Shown here: positions 51,896 through 62,193 of the stretch, in pieces
How the letters are laid out: each line of letters begins with the position of its first letter
Numbering within the stretch: the stretch's first letter is position 1
Assembly (NCBI GenBank): GCA_963769945.1
Contig: CAVYOA010000017.1
Span: forward strand, 12,317-76,316
Length of the DNA stretch: 64,000 nt
Source: WHSW01 sp963769945
Lineage (GTDB): Bacteria; Actinomycetota; Thermoleophilia; Solirubrobacterales; 70-9
Direction: 5' to 3'
Position numbers and translations under genes: made by a program
The notes under the pieces: generated by a model
Database searches by the model: none
What the model was told of the DNA's origin: nothing
Seen by the model: the letters and a program-made list of their open reading frames with translations, nothing else

Positions 51896-53921
51896 GGTCC
51901 TTTCTCGATTCAGCGAGTAGCTCCTTGACCGCCGCGGTCACCGCATCGGCAGTGATGCCGAGGTGGGTGAAGACCTCAGCGGCTGGTGCGCTGGCACCAA
52001 AGCGCTCGAGCGAGACCGAGGCGTCGGCGTAGCGGACCAGCCCTGGGCGACACCCGGCCTCGATCGAGACCGTCGGCACAGCCGTCAGGCAGGACCGAGT
52101 TGGCGTATTCGGAGCTCTGCTTTTCGAACAGCTCCCACGACGGCATCGAGACGACCGCTAGCGGCGATCTCGTCGGCGGCGAGCTGCGTCGCGCGCAGCG
52201 AGCGCGATCTCGACCTCGGAGCCGCTGGCGACGATGACGGCGTCCGGCTCGCCGGAACCGTCGTCGGCGAGGACGTAGGCGCCGGCGCCTACGCCCTCGG
52301 CCGAATCAGGAGCGTCGTCGCCACCGAGGATCGGGAGGTCCTGGCGACTGAGGAGCATGCACACCGGGCCCCTCGGCTTCGAGCGCCACCGCCCAGGCGC
52401 CCGCGGTCTCGTTGGCATCGGCGGGGCGAATCACGGTCAGACCGGGGATCGCCCGCAGGGCGGCGTAGTGCTCGATCGGCTGGTGGGTGGGACCGTCCTC
52501 GCCGAGGCCGATGGAGTCGTGGGTGAAGACCCAGACGGTCGGCAGCTCCATCAGCGCCGAGAGGCGGATCGCCGGGCGCATGTAGTCGGAGAAGGTGAGA
52601 AACGTGGCGCCATAGGGCTTGAAGATCCCCCCGTGAAGGGCCATGCCGTTGACGGCCGACTCCCATCGCGTGCTCGCGCACGCCGAACTTCATGTTGCGC
52701 CCGGCCGCTTCCTTGGTGTAGGCGGACTCGTCGGGAAAGTCTGTCTTCGTCGATCCGGCGAGATCGGCAGCGCCGCCGACCATCGTCGGCGTCAGGGCGG
52801 AGAACGCTGCCATCACCTTGCCGCCCGCCGCGCGAGTTGCCATCGCCTCGTCCTCGGCCGGGTCGAAGCTCGGCAGGGCCGACTCGATCCCGGGCATCGG
52901 CTGCGGCGGATCGCTCCAAGCCGCGTCCCACTGCTCGGCAAGCTCGCTGTTGTCATCTCGCCAACCGCTGAAGCGCTCTTGCCATTCCGCCTGCGCCGCG
53001 GCGCCGCGCTCGACCTGTGAGAAGTGCTCGTAGACGCCGTCAGGGACAAGGAACTGAGCGTCGGGGTCCCAGCCGAGAACCTCCTTCGTCTCGCGCACCT
53101 CTTCCTCTCCCAGCGGCGAGCCGTGAGCCTTGAAGGTGTTCTGCTTGTGGGGCGCCGGGAAGCCGATGATCGACTTGACCGAGATCATCGTCGGCCGCGC
53201 GGTTTCAGCGATGGCGGCCTCGATCGCGCTCGACAGCTGCTCGAGGTCGTTGACGTCGTCGACGCCCAGCGTGTGCCAGCCGTAGGCCTCGAAGCGCTTC
53301 GGCACGTCCTCGGAGAACGATTCTGCGGTCGGGCCGTCGAGCTGGACCGAGTTGTCGTCGTAGAGGAAGACCAGCCGTCCGAGGCCGAGGTGGCCGGCCA
53401 GCGAGGCGGCCTCGTGTGAGAGCCCTTCCTGGAGATCGCCGTCGGAGCAGATCCCGAAGATGCGGTGGTCCATCGCCTGTTCGCCGAAGTGCTCGCGCAG
53501 GAACCGCTCGGCAAGCGCCATCCCGACCGCCATCCCCAAGCCCTGGCCAAGCGGGCCGGTCGTCGCCTCGACCCCGGGCGTCTGGTTGACCCGGTCGAAC
53601 TCGGGATGTCCCGGCGTCATCGAGTCCCACTGGCGAAAGTTCTTCAGCTGCTCGATCGGGAGCTCATAGCCCGAGAGATGAAGCGCGCTGTAGAGCAGCA
53701 TCGAGCCGTGCCCGGCTGAGAGCACGAAGCGGTCGCGATCGGGCCATTGGGGGTCGCGCGGGTTATGGCGCATGAAGCGCGTGTAGAGCAGGTAGGCGGC
53801 GGGGGCCATCCCCATCGGCATGCCCGGATGCCCGGAGTTGGCGGCCTCGACGGCGTCCATCGAAAGCGTGCGGATCGTGTTGATCGAGAGTTCGTCGAGA
53901 TCGCCTGGTGTCGTCAGTCAT
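51858..53921 (-). CDS. tkt: Transketolase, several frame breaks
   Basis: About 690 residues. Intact from 53.88 kb to 52.66 kb: MDAVEAANSGHPGMPMGMAP, the ThDP motif GDGDLQEG-type (ICSDGDLQEGLSHEAASLAG, then YDDNSVQ), and the pyrimidine domain FPDESAYTKEAAGRNMKFGV. It continues in other frames with KPYGATFLTFSDYMRP, DSIGLGEDGPTHQPIEH and VIVASGSEVEIAL and the end VSIEAGCRPGLVRYADAS. Breaks near 53.91, 52.66, 52.37, 52.2 and 52.09 kb. ATG 53921 is likely the start. With aldolase it suggests a pentose phosphate or Calvin-type sugar route. Confidence 0.9.
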
Positions 53922-53985
53922 GCGCGCAAACTACTCGCTGGACGAACTAGGTGGCACTCGCTACGACCGTAGATGGCCTCGACAC

Positions 53986-54045
53986 TTACCAGCGGCGGGA
54001 GACGAGATATAGGTTCGCGTTCCCGCATTGAGACCGAGTGGTCTC
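53986..54045 (+). promoter_or_regulatory. Candidate promoter and operator hairpin before hypC
   Basis: TTACCA (53986-53991) and TATAGG (54008-54013) are spaced 16 bases, a fair sigma-70-type match in GC-rich DNA. A perfect palindrome GAGACC-GAGT-GGTCTC follows at 54030-54045, 25 bases before the hypC start, and could be an operator or a leader hairpin. The gap 53922-54070 separates divergent transketolase and hydrogenase transcripts. Confidence 0.4.
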
Positions 54046-54070
54046 GGACGTCGAGAGAGAGGCGCGCAAC

Positions 54071-54353
54071 GTGTGCCTGGCCATCCCAGGTCAAATCGTT
54101 GAAGTGGTCGACGAGCCCAATCGACTCGCCTCGGTCGATGTCGCGGGGGTCCGGCGCAACGTCAACATCGGCCTGCTCGACGCCGACGGACGTCGGCGGT
54201 GTCGGGCCCGGCGACTGGGTCTTGATCCATGTCGGCTTCGCCCTCTCGAAGGTCGACGAGGACGAGGCGGCGGCGACGCTGAAATTGCTCGAGGGCATGG
54301 GCGAGGACTACGAGCAGGAGCTCGAGGAGCTGCGGGGGAGCCTGATCGAGTGA
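54071..54353 (+). CDS. hypC: Hydrogenase maturation chaperone HypC, one frame break
   Basis: About 94 residues. GTG 54071 gives M-C-LAIPGQIVEVVDE with the essential cysteine at position 2 that binds the Fe(CN)2CO unit with HypD; then ASVDVAGVRRNVNIGLLD and GPGDWVLIHVGFALSKVDE. The frame breaks near 54.19 kb, between DAD and VGGVGPGD. The protein ends ELRGSLIE. First gene of the hydrogenase operon. Confidence 0.88.
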
Positions 54354-54619
54354 TGCCGAGGACAAATCTCCCATCTCCCCGGCACCCCCGGAGGCGAAGC
54401 CGGGAGGTGGCCGGTGTGAGCCCTGCATCACTTGCGGCGATGTCGCCGACCCGATGACGGTCGTGAAGATCGACGAGGTGCGCCAGCTCGCGCTCTGCGA
54501 GGACGAGTCCGGCCAGCGCCACACCGTCGAGATCCTGCTCGTGCAGCCGGTCGCCGACGGGCGACGAACTCTTGGTCCACGCCGGCACTGCAATCGCGCA
54601 GGCGCAGGTGGCGGCATGA
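54353..54619 (+). CDS. HypC/HupF-like protein with extra cysteines, frame breaks
   Basis: About 88 residues read across two likely one-base errors (near 54.36 and 54.56 kb). The predicted protein is M-P-(E)-DKSPISPAPPEAK, then CEPCITCGDVADPMTVVKID, then ILLVQPVADGDELLVHAGTA. It resembles the actinobacterial HupF/HypC-family companion proteins that carry a CxxCxTC motif before a HypC-type barrel, in place of the N-terminal Met-Cys. ATGA overlaps with hypC and hypD. Function is unknown; it may deliver or protect the cofactor for a particular hydrogenase class. Confidence 0.7.
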
Positions 54620-55744
54620 GATTTGTCGATGAGTTCCGCGATCCCGACCTCGGCCGTGCCCTGGCCGGCGAGATCCTTGCCACGCGTCGATCCGAACCGC
54701 CACTACAAGCTGATGGAGGTGTGCGGCGGCCACACGCACTCGATCTACAAGTACGCGATCGACGAGGTGCTGCCCGACAACGTCGAGCTGGTCCACGGAC
54801 CTGGCTGCCCGGTCTGCGTGATCCCGATGGGCCGGGTCGACGACGGCATCGCCCTGGCGCGCGAGGACGGCGTCATCCTGACCTGCTTCGGCGACATGAT
54901 GCGCGTCCCGGGCTCGACCGAGACGTTCATCGAGGCCAACGCCAGCGGCGCCGACATCCGCATGGTCTACTCGCCGCTCGATGCCCTGCGGATCGCCAAG
55001 GAGAACCCGGACCGCACCGTCGTCTTCTTCGCGATCGGCTTCGAGACGACGGCGCCCTCGACCGCGCTGACGCTGAAGCGGGCAAAGCTCGAGGGTGTCG
55101 CCAACTTCCTCTGCATGTGCAGCCACGTCACGATCGTGCCGCCGCTTCGCGCCCTGCTCGAATCGCCCGACCTGCGCCTCGACGGCTTCATCGGTCCCGG
55201 CCACGTCTCGACGATCGTCGGCGTGCGCCCGTTCGAGTTCATCCCCGCCGACTACGGCAAGCCGCTCGTCACGGCGGGCTTCGAGCCGCTCGACATCCTG
55301 CAGTCGATCAAGATGCTCCTCGAGCAGCTGCGCGACGGTCGCTGCGAGCTCGAGAACCAATACAGCCGCGTCGTTCCCTACGACGGCAACGCCGCCGCGC
55401 TGGCGGTGCTGAGCGAGGTCTTCGAGCTGCGCCCGCACTTCGAGTGGCGCGGGCTCGGCTTCATCTCGCAAAGCGCGCTCAAGCTCTCCGAGGCCTACGC
55501 CGACTTCGACGCCGAGCTTCGCTACGAGGTTCCCGGCGTCCGCGTCGCCGATCCCAAGGCGTGTCAGTGCGGCGAGGTGCTCAAGGGCGTGATCAAGCCC
55601 TGGGAGTGCAAGGTCTTCGGCACCGCCTGCACGCCCGAGCACGCGATCGGCACCTGCATGGTCTCGCCGGAGGGAGCCTGCGCCGCCTATTACAACTACG
55701 GTCGCTACGCCCACAGCGCCCGCACCGTCGAGGTCCCGGCGTGA
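54616..55744 (+). CDS. hypD: Hydrogenase maturation protein HypD, one frame break
   Basis: About 375 residues. MRFVDEFRDPDLGRALAGEI, then after a break near 54.69 kb RHYKLMEVCGGHTHSIYKY, VHGPGCPVCVIPMGRVDDG, FAIGFETTAPSTALTLKRA and FLCMCSHVTIVPP. The C-terminal four-cysteine site for the [4Fe-4S] cluster is visible (ACQCGEVLKG ... CKVFGTACTPEHAIGTC). HypD with HypC is the scaffold for the Fe(CN)2CO group. ATG 54616 overlaps the previous stop; its stop overlaps hypE. Confidence 0.95.
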
Positions 55745-56883
55745 CTCCGGGAACCAAGACCGAGCCGGTCGGCCGCGAGCAGCGCATCCTCGAGATCATC
55801 GAGAAGACGCGCTCGAAGCGCCCGCGGTTCAAGGACGAGCGGGTGACGATGGCTCACGGCGCCGGCGGCAAGTCGACGCAGACCCTGATCGAGGGTCTGT
55901 TCGCGCCCGCCTTCGGCTCCGAGGCGCTGGTCGAGCTCGCAGACAGCGGTTCGATCACAGTCCCGATCGACCCCCGCACCCCCGCAGGCGAAGCCGAGGA
56001 GGTGGCGGGTATTTCCTTGTGCATGACCACAGATACGTTCGTCGTTCGCCCGCTTCAGTTCCCCGGCGGCTCGATCGGCGGGCTCGCCGTCAACGGCACC
56101 GTCAACGACCTTGCCGCCGCCGGCGCAAAGCCGCTGGCGATCACGCTCGGTCTCGTGCTCGAGGAAGGGCTCGACTCGGACGTCCTGCGAGCCGAGGTCG
56201 AGGCGATCGCGACCGCCGCGGCGGCCGCCGGGGTCGAGGTGATCTCGGGCGATACCAAGGTCGTCGAGCGCGGCCACGCCGACGGCATGTACGTGAACAC
56301 GAGCGGCCTCGGCCGCGTCGATGCCCGCGCCGAGCTCTCGACCCGCTCGATCGAGGTCGGCGACAGGGTGCTCGTCTCGGGCACGATCGGCGAGCACGGC
56401 ACGGCGATCATGCTGGTCCGCGGCGAGCTCGGCCTCGAAGCAGACGTCGTCTCCGACACTCGCTCGCTGTGGCCGGTCGCCGACGCGCTGATGGAGTCGG
56501 CCGGTGCTTCGCTTCGCTGCATGCGCGATGCGACGCGCGGCGGGGTCGCCACGGTGCTCAACGAGCTTGCCCGAGCCTCCGCCGTCGGCGTCAGCGTGCG
56601 CGAGGCCGACGTGCCGGTGCGTCCCGACGTCGCCGGCGCTTGCGAGCTGCTCGGAATCGACCCGATGTACGTCGCCAACGAGGGCGTCATGGTCGCCTTC
56701 GTCGCGCCCGACGCAGCCGAGGCTGCGCTGGCGGCGATGCGCGCGCTGCCCGGCCACGAGGCGGCCGCGGAGCTTGGAGAGGTACGGGCGGAGCCGCCCG
56801 GGATGGTGCTGGTGGAGACAGCGTTCGGCGGCAAGCGGGTGATGGACCTGCTCGCCGGCGACCCGCTGCCGCGGATCTGTTGA
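55741..56883 (+). CDS. hypE: Hydrogenase maturation protein HypE
   Basis: A 380-residue PurM-fold protein, intact. VTMAHGAGGKSTQTLIEGLF, then the ATP-binding MTTDTFVVRPLQFPGGSIGG, GTVNDLAAAGAKPLAITLGL and RDATRGGVATVLNELARAS. It ends PLPRIC, the conserved C-terminal cysteine that is carbamoylated by HypF and dehydrated to the thiocyanate. GTG start 55741 overlaps hypD. The first 30 residues are an extra basic leader compared with usual HypE. Confidence 0.96.
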   Translation: MTPGTKTEPVGREQRILEIIEKTRSKRPRFKDERVTMAHGAGGKSTQTLIEGLFAPAFGSEALVELADSGSITVPIDPRTPAGEAEEVAGISLCMTTDTFVVRPLQFPGGSIGGLAVNGTVNDLAAAGAKPLAITLGLVLEEGLDSDVLRAEVEAIATAAAAAGVEVISGDTKVVERGHADGMYVNTSGLGRVDARAELSTRSIEVGDRVLVSGTIGEHGTAIMLVRGELGLEADVVSDTRSLWPVADALMESAGASLRCMRDATRGGVATVLNELARASAVGVSVREADVPVRPDVAGACELLGIDPMYVANEGVMVAFVAPDAAEAALAAMRALPGHEAAAELGEVRAEPPGMVLVETAFGGKRVMDLLAGDPLPRIC

Positions 56884-56904
56884 CAAACGAGGAGAGGTAG
56901 AACG

Positions 56905-57973
56905 ATGGCCGCAACCGAGTTCGTAAAGGATCAGGCAAAGACCGAAGCGGTCGAGGCACACGTCCTCTGGATGACGACCGGTCTCTCGTGCGATGGCGAT
57001 TCGGTCGCCATGACCTCGGCCGTTCAACCCGAGCCTCGAGGACCTGATCGGCCAGGCGATCCCGGGGATGCCCAAGCTTCACATCCATCACCCCGTGCTC
57101 GCCTACGAGAACGGCGACGAGTTCATCGAGTGGTGGTGGCGCGCCGAGCGTGGCGAGCTCGATCCGTTCGTGCTCTGCGTCGAGGGCTCGATCCCGAACG
57201 AGGCGCTCTCGGGCGAGGGCTATTGGGCGGCGATCGGCGACAACCCCGAGACCGGCCAGCCGATCACGACGAGCGAGTGGCTCGACCGCCTGGCGCCCAA
57301 GGCCGCGGCGGTGGTCGCGATCGGCACCTGCGCCACCTACGGCGGCATCCCGGCGATGAAGAACAACCCGACCGGCGCGATGGGCGTCGCCGATCATCTC
57401 GGCTGGAGCTGGAAGTCGGCGGCGGGCCTGCCGATCGTCAACATCCCCGGCTGTCCGGCGCAGCCCGACAACATGACCGAGACGCTGCTCTACCTGGCGC
57501 TCCACCTCGCCGGCCGGGCGCCGGTGCCGGATCTCGACGAGCAGCTGCGCCCGCGCTGGCTCTTCGGCCGCACGGTTCGCGAGGGTTGCAACCGCGCCGG
57601 CTTCGCCGAGCAGGGCGACTTCGCGACCGAGTACGGCGACGACCCGCGCTGCCTGGTCAAGCTCGGCTGCAAGGGACCGGTGGTCAAGTGCAATGTCCCG
57701 GTTCGCGGCTGGGTCGACGGCTACGGCGGCTGCCCGAACGTCGGCGGCATCTGCATGGCCTGCACGATGCCCGGCTTCCCCGACAAGTACATGCCGTTCA
57801 TGGACGCCGATGCGGCGGGCGCGCTGGCCTCGAACGTGGAGCGCTTCACATTCGGGCCGCTGTTCCGCTACTTCCGCCACCGAAACATCAAGAACAAGTA
57901 CGACGTCGAGCCCGAGTGGCGCAAGCCCGGCAACAGGTTGACCAGCGGATATCAACCGCGCAACTACTCGTAG
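56905..57973 (+). CDS. hhyS: [NiFe]-hydrogenase small subunit, group 1h-like, one frame break
   Basis: About 355 residues. VLWMTTGLSCDGDSVAMTSA starts the iron-sulfur domain; in place of CxxC it has CDGD, the Cys-to-Asp change at the proximal cluster known from actinobacterial (group 1h/5) enzymes. Other ligands: VAIGTCATYGGIPAM, NIPGCPAQPDN, EGCNRAG, LVKLGCKGPVVKCNV, YGGCPNVGGICMACTMPGFP. The frame breaks near 57.02 kb, before FNPSLEDLIGQAIPGMPK. No Tat leader, in agreement with a cytoplasm-facing location or with a C-terminal anchor elsewhere. A good ribosome-binding site (GAGGAGAGG) precedes ATG 56905. Confidence 0.9.
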
Positions 57974-58012
57974 ACCCGCGCACGAACGCGTAAAGAAAGA
58001 GGAGATAGAAAC

Positions 58013-59797
58013 ATGGCGACAGTAGAGACACCGCGCGGCGACTCGAAGGTGATGGTCAAGGAGATGTCGTGGGATCCGATCACCCGGATCGTCGGCAGCC
58101 TCGGCATCCACACCGAGATCGACTTCTCCAACAACGAGGTACTGAAGTGCTACTCGACCTCGATGATCTTCAGGGGATTCGACATCTTCATGAAGGGCAT
58201 CGACCCGCGTGACACGCACTTCATCACCAGCCGCATCTGCGGCATCTGCGGTGACAACCACTGCACGGTGTCGTGTCTGAACCAGAACATGGCCTACGGG
58301 GTGAAGCCGCCACCGCTCGGCGACCTCGCCTTCAACCTGGCCGAGTCCGCGGACTACATGTTCGACCATGCGATCTTCAACGACTGCATGTGCAACGTCG
58401 ACTTCTGCGAGCAGATGGTCGCGGAGACGAACCCGACGCTGCTGTCGAAGGCCGAGCAGGAGCTGGCGCCGAACGCCGACATCCACGGCTTCCGCACGAT
58501 CGCCGACATCATGCGCGCGCTGAACCCGTTCACGGGCGAGTTCTACCTCGAGACGTTGCAGGTCGCGCGCTACACGCGCGAGATGTACTGCCTGTTCGGT
58601 GGCCGCCACACGCACCCCTCGACGATCATGCCGGGAGGCTGCAGCGCCCACATCACCCACCAGACGCTGACCGACTACTACGTGCGCCTGATGCGCTACT
58701 TCGAGTACGTCAAGCGCAGCGTGCCGTTGCACGACGACCTCTACGACTTCTTCCTGAGGGAGTTGCCCGGTTACGACATGGTCGGCTACCGCGATACCGA
58801 CCTCGTCTGCTGGGGCGCATTCGACGACCCCGACTACGTCGACTACGACTACAAGACGATGGACGAGTGGGGCAACAAGCGCTACATCACGCCCGGCGTC
58901 GCCTTCAACGGCGAGTTGATCACGACCAACCTCGTCGAGATCAACCTGATGATCCGGATCCTGCTCGGCTCCTCGTACTTCGACGATTGGACCGAGACCG
59001 AGAAGCCGTTCGTGACTCAGGATCCGCTCGGCAACGCGGTCGATCCGCGCCATCCCTGGAACAAGGTGACGATCCCGAAGCCGCAGGCACGCGACTTCGC
59101 CGACAAGTACAGCTGGGTCGTCTCGCCGCGGATGTACGACCAGCGAAACGACAAGTACGTCGCCTGCGACACCGGCGGCGGCCCGTTTGCGCGCCAGTGG
59201 TGCACGGCGAAGGCCGGCCTCGTCGACTTCGGCTATGCGAAGGCGACGGGGGAGTCGATCCAGATGGTGCTGCCGAAGACGCCGAACTCTCCCGAGACGG
59301 AGATGGTCTGGAAGGTGCCCGAGAAATCCAACGCGATCGAGCGCGACCGCGCCCGTTCCTATCACCAGGCGTACTCGGCGCTGATCGGGCTGCACTGCCT
59401 CGAGCGTGCGTTCGTCGAGGTGCGCGCCGGCCGGACGAAGAGCTGGCGCGACTTCAAGGTGCCGCAGGAGGCCGTCAGCGTCGGCTTCCACGAGGCCGCC
59501 CGCGGCGTGATCTCACACCACATGGTGATCGAGGGCGGCAAGGTCGCCAACTACCAGCCCTATCCGCCGACGCCGTGGAACGCGAGCGTCCGCGACGTCT
59601 ACGGAACTCCCGGCCCCTACGAGGACGCGGTGCAGAACACCCCGATCTTCGAGGAGAACGGCCCGGAGAACTTCAAGGGCGTCGACATCATGAGGGCGGT
59701 GCGGAGCTTCGATCCGTGCCTGCCCTGCGGAGTCCACATGTACACCGGCGGCGGCAAGGTGAAGAAGGTCCAGCACACGCCGACCGGAATGTGCTGA
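58013..59797 (+). CDS. hhyL: [NiFe]-hydrogenase large subunit, group 1h-like
   Basis: A 594-residue, unbroken protein. The Ni-Fe ligands are in SRICGICGDNHC (Cys76, Cys79) and FDPCLPCGVHM (Cys569, Cys572). After His575 a 19-residue tail (MYTGGG...) remains to be cleaved by an endopeptidase once nickel is in. GGRHTHPSTIMPGG and SVGFHEAARG are other family marks. Group 1h enzymes oxidise H2 at atmospheric levels and feed the respiratory chain; grouping rests on the small-subunit motif, length and gene order. A GAAAGAGGAG site precedes ATG 58013. Confidence 0.95.
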   Translation: MATVETPRGDSKVMVKEMSWDPITRIVGSLGIHTEIDFSNNEVLKCYSTSMIFRGFDIFMKGIDPRDTHFITSRICGICGDNHCTVSCLNQNMAYGVKPPPLGDLAFNLAESADYMFDHAIFNDCMCNVDFCEQMVAETNPTLLSKAEQELAPNADIHGFRTIADIMRALNPFTGEFYLETLQVARYTREMYCLFGGRHTHPSTIMPGGCSAHITHQTLTDYYVRLMRYFEYVKRSVPLHDDLYDFFLRELPGYDMVGYRDTDLVCWGAFDDPDYVDYDYKTMDEWGNKRYITPGVAFNGELITTNLVEINLMIRILLGSSYFDDWTETEKPFVTQDPLGNAVDPRHPWNKVTIPKPQARDFADKYSWVVSPRMYDQRNDKYVACDTGGGPFARQWCTAKAGLVDFGYAKATGESIQMVLPKTPNSPETEMVWKVPEKSNAIERDRARSYHQAYSALIGLHCLERAFVEVRAGRTKSWRDFKVPQEAVSVGFHEAARGVISHHMVIEGGKVANYQPYPPTPWNASVRDVYGTPGPYEDAVQNTPIFEENGPENFKGVDIMRAVRSFDPCLPCGVHMYTGGGKVKKVQHTPTGMC

Positions 59798-59807
59798 CGG
59801 GCGCCGA

Positions 59808-60741
59808 ATGGCAGCGAACGGCGCACAGGAGGGCCTCGTCTCGAGCAACGGGACGAGGCCCGCACGATCGTCCCCGGATGAGCTGATCGAGCGAGTGCAG
59901 CGGCTGACCGCTGCACTCGACGAGGTCTCCGACCCAGCTGCGCGCTCGCACGCCGAGGATCTGGTCAGCGCGGTGATCGAGCTCTACGGCGAGGGCCTCG
60001 AGCGGATCTTCGCCGTCGTCGATTCCGAGCCCGACGCGGGCCCGCTTCGCGAGCGCCTCCAGGACGACGGCGTGATCGCCAGCCTGATGCTGATCCACGA
60101 CCTCTATCCGGTCTCGCTCGAAGACCGCGTCGTCGAGGCGCTCGACAGCGTCCGCCCGTACATGGAGTCGCACGGCGGCGACGTCGAGCTGCTCGGAGTC
60201 GAGCAGGGGATCGCGCGGATCCGCCTCGAGGGCAGCTGCAAGACCTGCCCGGCCTCGCAGTCGACGCTCGAGCTGGCGATCAAGAGCGCGCTCGACGAGG
60301 CCGCGCCCGACCTCGAGGGTCTTGTGGTCGAGGGGCCGGCCTCGCCGGCGGCCGCAGCCCGCCAGCGCCGACGCGATGGAGCTGCCGGTGATCCAGGTCG
60401 CTCCCAGCCGCGACCCGTGCGCGAACCCGCGTGGTTCGCGTTGCCGGCGGTCGAGGCGCTCGCCGAGGGCGAGCTCACAGGGGCCGAGATCGAGAACGTC
60501 TCGCTCGTGGTCGGCCGCGTCGAGGGCAACCTGCTCGCGTTTCACGACCGCTGCCCGAGCTGCAGCGCCGAGCTCAACGGCGCCGAGCTGGTCGAGGGCA
60601 CGCTCACCTGCCCGGGCTGCGAGCGCCGCTACTTCCTCCCGCGCGCGGGGCGCTCACTCGACGACGAGCGATTGCTGCTCGAGCCGGTGCCGCTGCTCGA
60701 AGGCGTCGAGCGGGCCCAAGGTCGCGCTCGTCGTCGCGTGA
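59808..60741 (+). CDS. NifU-domain plus Rieske-like protein of the hydrogenase cluster, frame breaks
   Basis: About 310 residues. After a helical N-terminal part comes a NifU C-terminal domain (VEALDSVRPYMESHGGDVEL, IRLEGSCKTCPASQSTLELA with the CxxC for a transferable iron-sulfur cluster). A linker with breaks near 60.37 and 60.42 kb leads to a Rieske-like or rubredoxin-like domain (FHDRCPSCSAELNGAELVEG, TCPGCERRYFLP) with two CxxC pairs; one of the histidines of a true Rieske motif is present, the second is not obvious. A last break near 60.71 kb gives the end KVALVVA. It could bring clusters to, or take electrons from, the hydrogenase. Confidence 0.8.
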
Positions 60742-61455
60742 GCGATCCGCTGGACGCGAAAGGCCGCGGCGCGCCGCCAGGCCGACCTCGTCTCGAGCCT
60801 GCGCCGGTTCTCGCGCCCCGGTGCCGCCGCGGGCAACGGCGGGCGCTCGTTGCGCCGACGACGATCAACGCCGCCAATGGCGGCGGTCGCGCGGCACAGC
60901 GCAGCCAACGCGCTCGAGGAGCACTGCGATCTCTGCGGCAACGTCATCCCCGCCGATCATCGCCACATGCTGCAGCTGGCCGAGCGCCAGATTCTCTGCA
61001 CGTGTGAGAGCTGTCTCGCGCTTCGCGGCGGCGACGCCGACATGCGCCCGACCGGCACCCGGACGCTGTGGCTCGACGGCTTCGAGGTGCCCGACGAGAT
61101 CTGGGCATCGTTCGGGATCCCCGTCGGCCTCGCCTTCTTCTTTCACTCCAGCGTCGCCGGCGCAGACCGTCGCCATGTACCCGAGCCCGGCCGGGGCGAC
61201 CGAGTGCGAGCTCGATCTCGACGCTTGGGCGGCGCTGCGCTTGGCGAACCCGTTCTTGGGCTCGCTCGAGCCCGACGCCGAAGCGCTGATCGTCAATCGC
61301 ATGGGCGAGCCCCACCAGCACGTGATCGCACCGATCGACGAGTGCTACCGGCTCGTCGGCGCGGTCAAGGTGGCGTGGGAGGGCATCTCCGGGGGCGACG
61401 GCCCGGAGCGAGCGATCGCGGGCTTCTTCGACGAGCTCAGGGAGCGTCCGCATGA
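60738..61455 (+). CDS. DUF5947-like protein of the hydrogenase cluster, frame breaks
   Basis: About 235 residues. VSDPLDA (GTG 60738), then across a break RRQADLVSSLRRFSRP, later NALEEHCDLCGNVIPADHRH and ILCTCESCLALRGG, four cysteines and histidines of a metal or iron-sulfur site. WASFGIPVGLAFFFHSS and MYPSPAGATECELD follow across a second break (near 61.16 kb). DUF5947 is a hallmark companion of group 1h hydrogenases, though its role is unknown. ATGA-type overlaps with both neighbours. Confidence 0.7.
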
Positions 61456-62189
61456 ACGTCGACGACGCCACGCTCGAGGAGGCCGGCAACGGCAACGGGG
61501 CGGCCGCCGCGCCGGTGAGCGAGCCCGTTCGCCCCGAGAGCCCCGAGCCCGAGATCGAGATCCTCTCGGTCGAGCCGGTGGCTCGGGTGATGGCGCCGAC
61601 CCTGCGCTTCGCGGCTGCGGATCACCGAGCCCTCGCAGCGGCCGGTGTTCATGATCGCGCTCAGCGCGGTGATCACGGTCGAGCCCTCCAAGCGCTCCTA
61701 CGACGAGGCCACCCGCTCGAAGTTGATCGAGCTCTTCGGGGAGCCCGAGCGCTGGTCGACGACGACGGTCAACTTTCGCTGGACGGCCTTCGACACGCTC
61801 GTTCCGGCGTTCACCGAGACGACCGAGCTTCGACGTCGACGTTCCCTGCACCTACGACCTCGAGGTCGCCGCGGCGAAGTACTTCTACGGCCTCGCCGAC
61901 GGCAACGCCCCGGTGCGCTTTCACTTCAGCGGCCGTATCTACTACGACGCCGGCGAGGGCCGGCTCTCGTACGTCGCAGGTGCCTTGGGACTGCTCGGTG
62001 CGCTTCGCGTTGCCGGTCGAGGCATGGAAGGGCGCGATCGCGCAGGCCTATCCCTATCGCGGCTGGATCCCGCTCGACACTGAGACGATCGAGCACCTGC
62101 AGCAGCTCAAGGTCGAGCGCGGGCTGCCGACGTTCAATGCTGCGGTCGAGCAGTTGCTCGAGGGCGACGGCGGCGGCGAGGACGGTTGA
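61452..62189 (+). CDS. DUF6084-like protein of the hydrogenase cluster, frame breaks
   Basis: About 240 residues. ATG 61452; IEILSVEPVARVMAPTLRF, then across breaks PVFMIALSAVITVEPSKRSY, RWSTTTVNFRWTAFDTLVPAF, YDLEVAAAKYFYGLADGN and VPWDCSVRFALPVEAW, ending VEQLLEGDGGGEDG. Breaks lie near 61.62, 61.83 and 61.99 kb. The pattern fits DUF6084, found next to DUF5947 in group 1h loci; function unknown, no membrane segment. Confidence 0.7.
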   Translation: MNVDDATLEEAGNGNGAAAAPVSEPVRPESPEPEIEILSVEPVARVMAPTLRFAAADHRALAAAGVHDRAQRGDHGRALQALLRRGHPLEVDRALRGARALVDDDGQLSLDGLRHARSGVHRDDRASTSTFPAPTTSRSPRRSTSTASPTATPRCAFTSAAVSTTTPARAGSRTSQVPWDCSVRFALPVEAWKGAIAQAYPYRGWIPLDTETIEHLQQLKVERGLPTFNAAVEQLLEGDGGGEDG

Positions 62190-62193
62190 GCCG

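Noticed and set aside
54428..55714. A 428-codon open frame on the minus strand opposite hypD
   Set aside because: Shadow of hypD: no recognisable domain, typical antisense composition.
56687..59491. A 934-codon open frame on the minus strand opposite the hydrogenase genes
   Set aside because: It is antisense to strongly recognisable hydrogenase subunits and HypE, has a low-complexity Arg/Val/Asp composition and no family motif; open antisense frames are common at this GC content.
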